Below are positions 16,500 through 24,220 of a DNA stretch of 35,305 bases, one piece after another. Below the pieces are notes generated by a model, which saw only the letters and a list, made by a program, of their open reading frames with translations, ran no database searches and was not told the DNA's origin. This DNA is from Myxococcales bacterium (GTDB lineage Bacteria; Myxococcota; Myxococcia; Myxococcales; JAJYLH01). The translations under genes and the position numbers were made by a program. The stretch covers positions 1 to 35,305 of the forward strand of contig JAJYLH010000056.1 in the NCBI GenBank assembly GCA_021787845.1, written 5' to 3'. The first letter of the stretch is position 1, and every line of letters begins with the position of its first letter.

Positions 16500-17112
16500 A
16501 CATTTCGCTCTCTGTCGGTTCGGGTCCACGCTCTTGGGAAAACACCGAGGCATGTGGCTGATCTGGAATCCGTCCGCGCCCGTCATGCAGCTTGGAGGCT
16601 GGAAACGATTCACTCCGGAGGCATATCGCCTCCTGGGGGCGAGCGTTCGCGATCACCCCTTTCGATGGGTGCTGGACGCCGGCCGCGAAGGGGTCGAGCT
16701 CTTCTTTGACGTCAAGCTGCTGGATGGCTGCGTCGACTCCTTCCGGGGAGGTTGGCTGACCGAGCTTCGACACGACATTCCTGGAGCGGCGCCCCAGTTC
16801 GAATCTTCGAGACAAGAACAGGGACGGCTCTTTGGCATCTATGCCGACTCGACGGCGGTCGATCAGTTCGCGACTTGGGCGAGTCTCATCTTCCTCGCCG
16901 GCATCGTCGCGCTCGGTCGCCATCATCCCGAGGAGCGACGTCTGTGCTTCTACTGGCTGCTCTTTCTCGCGGTCAACGCCCTCTTCTGCGCGACGTTCTC
17001 GGGTCAGTTCAACCGTCTCCAAGGGCGGGCCGCCGCCGGGTCGCTCCTCGTCGCTCTCTGCGTCGGCGTCAGCATGTTCCTACGCCGTCGCCGACGGCGG
17101 CTGTGCTACTGA
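15751..17112 (+). CDS. Polytopic membrane protein, possible GT-C-like enzyme
   Basis: About 453 residues with some ten hydrophobic segments: VLAAPLLVGSGLLSIWPALV, TTIAVQGALLGLAVYLLLAI, LSAILAAVFLLTSMSWLAS, ALLILFVLDCSLHLSHLPIF and others. A periplasmic-type stretch follows at about 240-380, then two C-terminal segments and a basic RRRRRR tail. The LLLLDSMGYLPNA element in the first loop, with an acidic residue after the first membrane span, recalls GT-C glycosyltransferases, but no family is recognised. I prefer TTG 15751 because GGAGGG lies seven bases upstream; ATG 15766 is the alternative. The gene overlaps the open tail of the RHS frame in another frame and ends just before an IS91 remnant, so a rearrangement may have placed it here. 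Confidence 0.6.
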   Translation: MRLVRMVLAAPLLVGSGLLSIWPALVNGAPLLLLDSMGYLPNAASGLRPGCHLRRTVFYPIFLRLTSLGMTTLWTTIAVQGALLGLAVYLLLAIEWRRVRLWELSAILAAVFLLTSMSWLASEIMTDFSTTLVALSGYLLLFRWGRANPKQRAALLILFVLDCSLHLSHLPIFFITAAVAFGTLRLFARPWKPQWRRLAVFPLAAALVFPVTSAVMGRAPTTTAFPIFTLARLASDGTLERVLKEDCPHEHFALCRFGSTLLGKHRGMWLIWNPSAPVMQLGGWKRFTPEAYRLLGASVRDHPFRWVLDAGREGVELFFDVKLLDGCVDSFRGGWLTELRHDIPGAAPQFESSRQEQGRLFGIYADSTAVDQFATWASLIFLAGIVALGRHHPEERRLCFYWLLFLAVNALFCATFSGQFNRLQGRAAAGSLLVALCVGVSMFLRRRRRRLCY

Positions 17113-17640
17113 TCCGACATCGGTTCGGATCACAGCGTCAACCTCACCTGCATGTGCACCTACTGCTGGTGGACGGTGCCTTCGCGCAAGAGCCAGGCGA
17201 GCCGCCAACCTTCCTTCGTGCCGAAGACGACGGCGGAAGAGCTGCACAACCTCGCGACGGAGATCGAGCGGCGTCTCGAGCCGCTGTGCAAGGGACGCCT
17301 GCGCCCGATCGCCGCGCTGCACGACCCTGATGAGATCGCCCGCTATTAATCGTTGCGAAAGTAGTCGCAGTCGGAGTCTCGTGGCACAGGCGTCCTCGCC
17401 TGTGAAAGCCACAACGAAGGTACACGGGCGGGGACGCCCGTGCCACGACTGATGATGCGAGGTGCAGATACTTTCGCAACGATTAATACCTCACCACCCT
17501 GCGAGACGACCACGTACGCCCGGGGCCCGCCGAGCATCGCGGCGTAGTTCCTCTCGATCCTTCCGAAAGCTCTTCTTCGGGCGCTTTCAGGCCGCCCGCC
17601 GGGAGAAGCTCGTCTCGAGCCCAGGCCCCAGCGCTCGACT
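17104..17640 (+). mobile_element. IS91-family element remnant, split by a MITE
   Basis: Reading from about 17104, LIRHRFGSQRQPHLHVHLLL then VDGAFAQEPGEPPTF matches the IS91 Y2 transposase HxH region (RFGSALNLNxHxHxLxLDGVF). A frameshift at about 17205-17225 leads to TTAEELHNLATEIERRLEPL. An internal deletion then joins it directly to CKGRLRPIAALHDPDEIARY, the C-terminal zinc region. At 17345 the frame is interrupted by a 141-bp miniature element, beyond which the interrupted sequence resumes (17489 onward). The 3' tail at 17545-17640 matches the 9150-9390 tail in inverse orientation. Non-functional. Confidence 0.75.
17346..17486. mobile_element. MITE-A copy 1 (141 bp, TA target duplication)
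   Basis: The element begins TTAATCGTTGCGAAAGTA and ends with its exact inverse, giving 18-bp perfect terminal inverted repeats. It is flanked by TA on both sides. The unoccupied site is visible in the sister IS91 fragment at about 9437, where the minus strand reads CGCTACCTCA without an insert, so insertion duplicated TA. Inside are two more palindromes (ACGGGCG with CGCCCGT, and CACAGGCG with CGCCTGTG). There is no coding capacity. TA duplication fits mobilisation by an IS630/Tc1-mariner-type transposase, which is not in the window. Confidence 0.85.
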
Positions 17641-17684
17641 TGACGCTTTCGGACAGAACCGGTACCCTCCTTCGCCCGTGGACG

Positions 17685-18998
17685 ATGTCGACCACCTCGC
17701 CAGCGACCCTTCACGACGCCACTGAGGCCCGAGTTCGCCCCCGCAGGCCGCTTGGGCGTCCTAACGTCCCGCCGAGGCCCCTCCTCGCTCTCTTGCCCCT
17801 GCTGACCCTGGCCGCGGCCCAGCCGTGCGCGCTCTCTGGCCGGGTGAAGGAGCTCGCGGCCACCATCGGCCATGGCGAGACCTTCGGGCTCAAGGACGTC
17901 GACCCCCATGCGCCCGTGTTCCGCGGCGTGGCGTACGACCGTGCCTGCGCCGATCAAGCCGTCGCCTGGCTCGGCTCCGACGACCTCACCGAGCGTCTCG
18001 CGGGCGCGGCCTACTACGCCCGGTACCGCATCCAGGATTGGACACGGGGGGTGCGCTTCCTCCTCTTCTTCCGCATGGATGTCGCCGACCGGAACTTCTT
18101 CTTCGTCGGGGCACGGGAGCGCATCCGCTGGGAAGCCCAGGCCCGCGGCGAGCGCTCGTTGGCGGTGGTGCTGGCCAAGTACGAGCTGCTCTTCCGCGTG
18201 GGCAAGCCTGGCGCTGAGGCCGCGCGCTACCTGCTCGACACCAGGCGCCTGATCCGCCATGAGCCGCTCCTCATGTTGGACCTCGAGCGCGACCTGGATT
18301 GGGCCAAGGATATGCCCCTGCGCCCGGACGACCTCGACTTCCTCTGGGCGCACCGCGACGATCGTCAGTTCGCCTTCGGTGCCCTACACGTCATCCTGGC
18401 CCGCTACCACGACCCGCGGGAGAAGAAGCTGGTGGAGCGCCTGCTCCCGAAGGCCGGCTTCGGCGACCTCCACGACCGTGACGACCTCCTTCAGCGCGCC
18501 TACGACGTGGGCCTCGGCGACCGGATGGAGCCGGTGCTGCTCAAGCTCGCGCGGCGGCAGGAGGCGAAGCACCTGCTCTGCCTCGAGCTCGACGACTTCA
18601 TCGGCGCCGCGGCCGGCCACCTGCCCTCGATTCGGGTGCTGCTGAAGCTGGGCCAGGACTGCCACGGCGACCCCCTGACCTCGCTGAGCGGGGCCATCCG
18701 GGCCACGCCGAATCCCGAGACGTCGCTGCGCACGCTGCTCCCGGAGATTCAGCGGATAGAGGGCGACCGGATGTGGATCTTCGGGCTGCCGGTGTGCATC
18801 GCGGCGCTGCCGCCCGAGCCCACCCCGGGCATCCTCCGCGCGATCGCCGAGGCCGTGGCCCAGCAGGAGCCGCGCCCCATTTGGTCGCGCTTGGAAGAGG
18901 TCATCGATGCGCGGGAGAAGACTGCCAACCCCGCTGATCTGGCCGCGCTCCGAAAGCTGCGTCAGGATCTCGAGTCCCGCGCGCTCGGCAAGCTCTAA
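17685..18998 (+). CDS. Unknown secreted or periplasmic alpha-helical protein
   Basis: About 437 residues from ATG 17685. A hydrophobic segment (PPRPLLALLPLLTLAAAQ) after some 30 Arg-rich residues looks like a signal peptide, followed by PCALSGRVKELAATIG. The rest is helical and rich in charged residues (RIRWEAQARGERSL, DRNFFFVG, LLKLARRQEAKHLLCLELDD), with a loose repeated-helix feel but no domain I recognise. An IS91 tail ends at about 17640, just upstream, and there is no good ribosome binding site, so the long pre-signal stretch may be a 5' end altered by that element. No operon partner; repeats follow directly downstream. Confidence 0.65.
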   Translation: MSTTSPATLHDATEARVRPRRPLGRPNVPPRPLLALLPLLTLAAAQPCALSGRVKELAATIGHGETFGLKDVDPHAPVFRGVAYDRACADQAVAWLGSDDLTERLAGAAYYARYRIQDWTRGVRFLLFFRMDVADRNFFFVGARERIRWEAQARGERSLAVVLAKYELLFRVGKPGAEAARYLLDTRRLIRHEPLLMLDLERDLDWAKDMPLRPDDLDFLWAHRDDRQFAFGALHVILARYHDPREKKLVERLLPKAGFGDLHDRDDLLQRAYDVGLGDRMEPVLLKLARRQEAKHLLCLELDDFIGAAAGHLPSIRVLLKLGQDCHGDPLTSLSGAIRATPNPETSLRTLLPEIQRIEGDRMWIFGLPVCIAALPPEPTPGILRAIAEAVAQQEPRPIWSRLEEVIDAREKTANPADLAALRKLRQDLESRALGKL

Positions 18999-19030
18999 CG
19001 GGTGGGAACGGGGGATGCCCTTCGTTCCAT

Positions 19031-19155
19031 GCCCATCCGGTCGACACACTTGCCCGAGGTTGGAGCCGGGCACGTCAGTGCCCGGGTTGGCTCGGGACGC
19101 CAGATCCGACCCGGACATTGACATGTCCGGCTCCAAGTGTGTCAACCGGATAGGC
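19031..19155. mobile_element. MITE-B copy 1 (125 bp)
   Basis: The left end GCCCATCCGGTCGACACACT and right end AGTGTGTCAACCGGATAGGC are inverted repeats with two mismatches over 22 bp. Inside are two hairpins with CCGGGCAC/GTGCCCGG (19066-19085) and CCGGACAT/ATGTCCGG (19111-19130) stems. No coding capacity. Confidence 0.7.
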
Positions 19156-19169
19156 GCGCTTCGTTCCAT

Positions 19170-19313
19170 GCCCATCCGGTCGACACACTTTCCGTGCAGG
19201 AACCGTAGGACGGGGTTTGTTCCGCGCCGTCTTCGCGGTGTTTGAGCTTCGGCGGAGGACAAGCCTCCGCCCCTACGACGATCGATCGGAACGCAAGTGT
19301 GTCAACCGAAGCC
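19170..19313. mobile_element. MITE-B copy 2 (144 bp, one end decayed)
   Basis: The left end repeats GCCCATCCGGTCGACACACT at 19170. The right end (19294-19313) reads CAAGTGTGTCAACCGAAGCC and has diverged at its tip. The interior differs from copy 1 and holds a hairpin (GGCGGAGG with CCTCCGCC) like the one at 16-36. It lies 14 bp after copy 1, and both are preceded by CTTCGTTCCAT or a close relative. Confidence 0.6.
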
Positions 19314-19461
19314 ACGTTGGGTTGCGGGCATCCGCCTGCGCCATGAGGGGTCGATACCCAGCCAAGCCCAAGTGGGCCGCCTCGGCCGGCATCGAGGCGA
19401 GCCTCTGCCGGACGTGCCCGCCGAGCCCGCTGGCAACAAGCCCAAGCCCGAGCCGCAGCTA

Positions 19462-19794
19462 TTAATCGTTGCGAACTGCTTATCGGGTTCACCACACCAG
19501 GCCACGGGGGCAATGCCGCTCATCCCGAGCGCAGTCGAGGGACGAGCGCGGTGAAGCCGAAACCGCCCGTCCTTCGTCCTTCGACTGGCGCTCAGGATGA
19601 CCGCTCAGGACGAGCGGCCGGGAATTCGAGGGAGGTGGGGTCAACCCGATAAGCAAGTCGTTGCGAAAGTATCTGCACCTCGCATCATCAGTCGTGGCAC
19701 GGGCGTCCCCGCCCGTGTACCTTCGTTGTGGCTTCCACAGGCGAGGACGCCTTTGCCACGAGACTCCGACTGCGACTACTTTCGTAACGATTAA
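19462..19794. mobile_element. MITE-A copy 2 (141 bp plus nested insert)
   Basis: The ends are TTAATCGTTGCGAA (19462) and CGTAACGATTAA (ending 19794), with TA on both outer flanks (19460-19461, 19795-19796). Removing a 182-bp insert and one copy of its 10-bp target duplication leaves exactly 141 bp. By my hand count this matches copy 1 at 138 of 141 positions, in reverse orientation. Confidence 0.85.
19476..19657. mobile_element. MITE-C (182 bp) nested inside MITE-A
   Basis: The terminal inverted repeats are TGCTTATCGGGTT at the left and AACCCGATAAGCA at the right. The host sequence TCGTTGCGAA appears directly before (19466-19475) and after (19658-19667), an apparent 10-bp target duplication. 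The interior carries CTCATCCCGAGCGCAGTCGA at the left and its inverse CTTCGACTGGCGCTCAGG at the right, related to the palindrome at 10199-10226. No coding capacity. Confidence 0.8.
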
Positions 19795-19886
19795 TACGTA
19801 GGTGGCGGACGGCCCTTGACTCCAGGTCGCGAGAGCTGGAAAGCTCCGCCGCTCCGATGCGGGCGCATCGGGGAGGAGCCACGGTC

Positions 19887-20711
19887 ATGATTCTGATCAC
19901 CGGAGCGACCGGGAACGTCGGCCGGAACGTCGTCGAGCAGCTTCTCGTGGCGGGCCAGCGGGTGCGGGCGATGACGCGCGACCCCGCGAGCGCGCGGCTG
20001 CCGGCGGGCGTCGAGGTCGTGCGCGGCGATTTGACCGACCCGGAGACGCTGCCGGCGGCGCTCGAGGGCATCGACCGGGCGTATCTCTTCCCAGTCAGCG
20101 GCCATCTGCAGCCGTTTCTGGGCCTCGGCCGCGCGCAGGGGCTAAAGCGGGTGGTGCTCCTGTCGTCGTCTTCCGCGAGCGATCCGAGCGGCGCGCTGGG
20201 CCAGGTCCATGCCGCCAACGAGTCGGTCGTGCGCGCGTCGGGCCTGCCGTGGACGTTCGTGCGCCCGACGGCGTTCATGGCCAACGACCTGCGCTGGGCC
20301 GGGCAAATCAAAACGACGAGCATCGTGCGCGCGCCTTACGGGCATTCGACCACCGCGCCCATCGACGAGCGGGACATCGCGGCGGTCGTCGCGGCGGCGC
20401 TGACGCAGGACGGGCACGAGGGGAGGGCGTATTCGCTGACCGGTCCGCAGTCGCTGTCGGTGGTCGAGCGCGTGCGCATCCTGGCGCAGGTCCTGGGCCG
20501 CGACATCACGTTCGAGGAGCTGCCGCCGGAGCGGGCGCGCCAGTTCATGCCCGCCGCGCCGCCGGCAATCGCCGACAACCTGCTGGCGATGATGGCCAAG
20601 AACGCCGGCCGGCCGGCGCAACTGACGGAGGACGTCGAGCGCGCGACCGGACGGCCGCCGTTCGCCTACCGGCAATGGGCGACCCGGCACGCGCCCGACC
20701 TGACGGGATAG
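19887..20711 (+). CDS. NmrA-like NAD(P)-binding Rossmann protein
   Basis: 274 residues from ATG 19887, with GAGGAG eight bases upstream; an in-frame ATG 30 bases earlier is less well placed. The N-terminal MILITGATGNVGRNVVEQLL gives the GxxGxxG dinucleotide-binding loop of atypical short-chain dehydrogenases of the NmrA/HSCARG type. RVRAMTRDPASARL and VVRGDLTDPETL follow, as expected for the cofactor-selective strand and the Asp-Leu contact. VVLLSSSSAS and TFVRPTAFMAND fit the family fold, but the YxxxK catalytic pair is not evident, as in NmrA-like redox sensors and some NAD(P)H:quinone reductases. It stands alone between MITEs and a convergent operon. Confidence 0.85.
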   Translation: MILITGATGNVGRNVVEQLLVAGQRVRAMTRDPASARLPAGVEVVRGDLTDPETLPAALEGIDRAYLFPVSGHLQPFLGLGRAQGLKRVVLLSSSSASDPSGALGQVHAANESVVRASGLPWTFVRPTAFMANDLRWAGQIKTTSIVRAPYGHSTTAPIDERDIAAVVAAALTQDGHEGRAYSLTGPQSLSVVERVRILAQVLGRDITFEELPPERARQFMPAAPPAIADNLLAMMAKNAGRPAQLTEDVERATGRPPFAYRQWATRHAPDLTG

Positions 20712-20723
20712 AGGCGGGAGGGG

Positions 20724-21056
20724 ATGCTGAAAATCGATCCTCCGCTGTCGTCGCCCTGCCCGCCGGGACCGGAACCAGGCGGCGACTGCGAGAAGGACAA
20801 GGCACGAGAGTTGCCGCTCGCCGGTGCGCGCGGCGTGAGGGGGCACCTGCTCCTCGCGCGTCTGCTCCTGCCGCTGGTCATCCTGGCCGGAGCCTGTTCG
20901 CGCGGTCCAAGCGCATGCGCCGTAGCCCACACGCCGGCGAGGGACGCGGCTCTGGACATCCACGTTCCGCGCGTCGAGCTCCGAGGCGCCGACGTCCGCG
21001 GGCCTCACCCAATCGCGCCTGGCGTGAGAGCGGCGGGCAGGTGCCAGTCATCGTGA
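20724..21056 (+). CDS. Possible small lipoprotein
   Basis: A 110-codon frame follows the NmrA-like gene by 12 bp. GGGAGGGG precedes ATG 20724 at very close spacing. A hydrophobic run (HLLLARLLLPLVILAGAC) ends in a cysteine that could serve as a lipobox. GTG 20835 would place it properly at the N-terminus. The remaining 50 residues have no recognisable domain. Codon use is unremarkable and the frame may be chance. Confidence 0.3.
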   Translation: MLKIDPPLSSPCPPGPEPGGDCEKDKARELPLAGARGVRGHLLLARLLLPLVILAGACSRGPSACAVAHTPARDAALDIHVPRVELRGADVRGPHPIAPGVRAAGRCQSS

Positions 21057-21216
21057 TCAATCGCGGTCGAAGAGACGAGCCGCTCAGCCCACGACGCTGC
21101 GCGCGCCTGCGCGCCCGACTGCGCCCGGGCTGAGCGGATCGCGCATCGCGGGTCGATCGCTGGCCATTCCCTCTTCGACGGCGGGAACCGACGGCCTGCG
21201 GCTGGCCGGCGCAACC

Positions 21217-23073
21217 TCACAAGTGGCGATCGGTGCCGTACCACCGCGAGCCGGCATGGTCCTGGTGAAGGACGACGACGTCCGCCATCACCTCTTCGGG
21301 ACCGAGCACACGGCGGACGTCCAACGCGAACCGATGATCCGCCCCCTCGAAGTGCGGCTGCTCCGGATAGCTCACGCGCTCGAAGCAGTTTCGCCGGACG
21401 CACTGGAAGTAGCCGAGCGGCACCCCTCGGGCCTCCCCCCGGCGCAGCTCGCCCGGCGCTCGGTCGCGCAGGTCGGCGAAGTCCGCCACCGGGTCGCGCA
21501 CGCCAAGCAGCAGCTCTGCCGTGGTCCGCTGGTCCAGCATCTTGCGGCCAGCGACCGCGACGAACGGCGCGTCGCGATAGCGGCCCTCCAACTCCGCGAA
21601 GAGGTTCGGCGGAAAGATGATGTCCGCGTCGGTGAGGACGACCCGCCGCCCGCTGGCGCGCGCGACGGCCTGGTTGATGAGACGGCCCTTGGCGGTCTGC
21701 TCCCTCGCCGGCGCGGCCACTGGCACGATGCGCAGGTCCGGCCAACAGGCACGCGCGCTGTCGAGCACGTCCTCGGTGCCATCGAGCCCGGGCACGAACG
21801 CGACGAGGAGCTCCGCGTGGCGCCGGTCGAAGCCCTGCTGCTCGGCGATGGAACGGACGAGCTGACTGAGCCGCCGCGCGAACCCGGTGCAGACGACGAC
21901 GACCGACAGCTCGATGGGGAGCGAGACCGGTGCCGGCTCCCGCGGACGCTCCGCGGACCAGAGGAGCACTTCCTGCGTGACGAGGTGGTCGCGGATGCCG
22001 TACGCCGCGAGGCGCGGTTCGAGCTGGCCACGCAGGCGGTGCGCCCGAAACACGCAGGCTGGCACGTGCGCCGGCGTCACCGGCTCGCCGTCCTTCAAGA
22101 GCAGGAGCTGCCCGTCCGCGGCGACGTGAACGGCCAGGCGATGGTGCGCCCGCGTCATCAAACACATCGCCTGCGCGTTCGGCGCGAAGGAGAAGCCGAC
22201 ATAGGCCGCGCGGCCGGCGAAGACCGCGCTCAGCGTCATCGGGCGAGGACCGGTCGCGAGCACCGTCGAGAGCGCCAGCCGGTCCTGGAGCGCGTGCCAG
22301 AAGCGACTCCCGTTCATCTTGACGTCGAAGGCGTTGACGACGCGATAGCCCGACGAAGCGATCTCTCGCGCCCGCGCGAGGTCGCGGAGGTCGGCAGTGG
22401 TCTCGCCGAGCAGCGCCGCTGAGGGGCGAAGGATGCGCTCCGGCCCGCCCTGCGCCTCCGGCGAGCGACCGACGCGTTCGATCGCCTCCCGCGAGCGAAG
22501 CCGCTGGACGACAGGGGAGGCCATGAGCCGCTCGAGCGGCGCCGCGAACAGCTTCTGCGCGGCACGACCATATCGACCGTGCGCCAGCGCGAGCACGCGG
22601 TCCTCGACGAACCGCGGAAGCGGCCGTGCAACCGTGCGATCGAGGCGCGAAGCCGTCCGGTCGAGGAACGCGATCCGCGAGCGGTCCGGCAGCGCCAAGG
22701 ACTGCGTGAGCAACCGCTCGGCGGCGGCATCGACGTCGAGCGCCGCGGCCGGCGCGGGCGACCGACGAGCCGCCGAGCGATCGGCGATGCAGCGCACGTC
22801 GAGGTGGAACCTGTGGCACAGCTCGACCACGTCCGCGAGGTGAGCCGGCTCTTCGCCGCCCAGGTCGAGGCACACCTCCTGACAGCCGAGGCCGTCGGCG
22901 AAGATGCGGCAGAGCACCTCCAGCTTGCCCGCCGGAAGGCAGCTCCCGTCCGGAGCGCGCAGTGGAAGCCAGGCGCGGCGTGGACCCTCCGCGGGGGTGA
23001 CGAGACCGCTCGCGGCATCCGGCACGGCTTCCGGGCCGCGCGGCGAAGACCCCGTGTCTTGCTCAATCGTCAT
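21217..23073 (-). CDS. Two-domain protein with C-terminal GT2 glycosyltransferase
   Basis: 618 residues. Residues about 390-618 are a GT-A fold GT2 domain: ELSVVVVCTGFARRLSQLV opens it, VVLTDADIIFPP (Asp482, Asp484) is the metal-binding DxD site, and FEGADHRFALDV lies near the acceptor-side acidic residue. Residues 1-389 are not recognised. They include a region (RVVNAFDVKMNGSRFWHAL and YVGFSFAPNAQAMCL) that resembles no common GT partner. The ATG at 23073 shares four bases (ATGA) with the end of the GT4 gene. Last gene of a four-gene glycan operon; it probably transfers a sugar from a nucleotide donor to a growing saccharide in the cytoplasm. Confidence 0.8.
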   Translation of the reverse strand: MTIEQDTGSSPRGPEAVPDAASGLVTPAEGPRRAWLPLRAPDGSCLPAGKLEVLCRIFADGLGCQEVCLDLGGEEPAHLADVVELCHRFHLDVRCIADRSAARRSPAPAAALDVDAAAERLLTQSLALPDRSRIAFLDRTASRLDRTVARPLPRFVEDRVLALAHGRYGRAAQKLFAAPLERLMASPVVQRLRSREAIERVGRSPEAQGGPERILRPSAALLGETTADLRDLARAREIASSGYRVVNAFDVKMNGSRFWHALQDRLALSTVLATGPRPMTLSAVFAGRAAYVGFSFAPNAQAMCLMTRAHHRLAVHVAADGQLLLLKDGEPVTPAHVPACVFRAHRLRGQLEPRLAAYGIRDHLVTQEVLLWSAERPREPAPVSLPIELSVVVVCTGFARRLSQLVRSIAEQQGFDRRHAELLVAFVPGLDGTEDVLDSARACWPDLRIVPVAAPAREQTAKGRLINQAVARASGRRVVLTDADIIFPPNLFAELEGRYRDAPFVAVAGRKMLDQRTTAELLLGVRDPVADFADLRDRAPGELRRGEARGVPLGYFQCVRRNCFERVSYPEQPHFEGADHRFALDVRRVLGPEEVMADVVVLHQDHAGSRWYGTDRHL

Positions 23074-24218
23074 GGCGGAATCGGACCTCGTCTCCCTCCG
23101 GCGAGCGGCCCCAGCGCCTGGGCGCGACGGAGCAGCGCGGCGAAGCGGTCCACCGCCGACGTCGGGCCGAAGCGCTCCAGGGCTCGGGCAGCGCTGTCCT
23201 GCAGGGACGGGGCATCCGGCGGGTGCGCGCGCAGCTCGGCGAGGCGCCGGGCAAGTGCGCCGCGGCGGCTCAGGTCGCAGAGTCCGCGCGGGTCGTCTTC
23301 GAGGATGTAGCGGCTCCCTCCGTGGGGGTGCGCGACGATAGGCACGCCGGCGACGCGCGCTTCCAGGATGGCCTGACCGAATCCCTCTTCCAGCGTCGCG
23401 AGCACGAAGACGTCGCAGGCCGTGAGCGCGTCGGGAATCTGGTCGTGCGGCAGCGTGAGGAACTTCACCCGCGAGCCCAACCGGCGGCGCCCCAGGTCGA
23501 CGAGACCGCCGCTCCCCGGCTCGTCCTGGCCGACCAAGAGGAGCTTCACCGACGGGTCGTCGATCGCCGCGACCTCGTCGATGACGTAGTCGAGCCGCTT
23601 GTAGCTGCGAATCCAGGCCGCGACGCTGATGACGACGAAGTCGTCGGGCTCGAGGCCGAGCGCCTGGCGCGTCGCCGCTCGCGACCGGGTCGGACGCATC
23701 GGCCGGACCAGGTTCGCGAGCACCTCCATGCGTTCGTCCGGCAGGCCGGCGCGTAGCGCCCGTTCGCGCTTCTCCGGGTGGAGCTGCTGGATGAAATCGA
23801 TGCCACGCAAGCTGCGCGGATCGTCGAGCCCGCCGTTCGCGAGGACGATGACCGTCTCGAAGCCCAGGAGCGCCCTCGCCCGGCGAACGACCCGGGCGAG
23901 CCAGGCGCGTTTGGTCCACAGCACCGCCGGACGGTCACGCCACAGGCGCCAGGCGAGCTCGGCGGCGAAGGCGTACTGGTTCAGGTCGTGGTCGCGGCGC
24001 GGCAATCTTCGGCGCAGAAGTCGGACCACGCCCGCCGGCAAGCCCAGCGGCACCGCTCCCGGAAACGGCCCGCCGCTGTAGAGAGTCGCCTCGATGCCGA
24101 GGTCCGGCCGCTCGCGCAGCGCGTCGGCGAACGCCGCGGTCGTCGTCTCGTACCCGCGCTCGACGAAGCCCAGGCCATCGCAGGCGAACGCAACGCGCAG
24201 TCGGGGCTCGGCCGGCAT
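23070..24218 (-). CDS. GT4-family (GT-B) glycosyltransferase
   Basis: 382 residues with a two-Rossmann GT-B layout. The N-terminal domain opens LRVAFACDGLGFVERG. The C-terminal domain opens FVVISVAAWIRSYKRLDYVI, followed by VKLLLVGQDEPGSGG, ACDVFVLATLEEGFGQAILE (the donor-binding E-x7-E motif) and VPIVAHPHGGSRYIL. These are hallmarks of retaining GT4 enzymes that use nucleotide sugars. Its ATG lies two bases after the DUF579 gene stop, and its TGA overlaps the GT2 gene start. Sugar specificity cannot be read. Confidence 0.88.
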   Translation of the reverse strand: MPAEPRLRVAFACDGLGFVERGYETTTAAFADALRERPDLGIEATLYSGGPFPGAVPLGLPAGVVRLLRRRLPRRDHDLNQYAFAAELAWRLWRDRPAVLWTKRAWLARVVRRARALLGFETVIVLANGGLDDPRSLRGIDFIQQLHPEKRERALRAGLPDERMEVLANLVRPMRPTRSRAATRQALGLEPDDFVVISVAAWIRSYKRLDYVIDEVAAIDDPSVKLLLVGQDEPGSGGLVDLGRRRLGSRVKFLTLPHDQIPDALTACDVFVLATLEEGFGQAILEARVAGVPIVAHPHGGSRYILEDDPRGLCDLSRRGALARRLAELRAHPPDAPSLQDSAARALERFGPTSAVDRFAALLRRAQALGPLAGGRRGPIPP

Positions 24219-24220
24219 GC

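Noticed and set aside
10539-17112. RHS toxin with an immunity gene
   Set aside because: The RHS core is broken before any tip, and the next gene is a ten-span membrane protein in an overlapping frame with no immunity-like feature.
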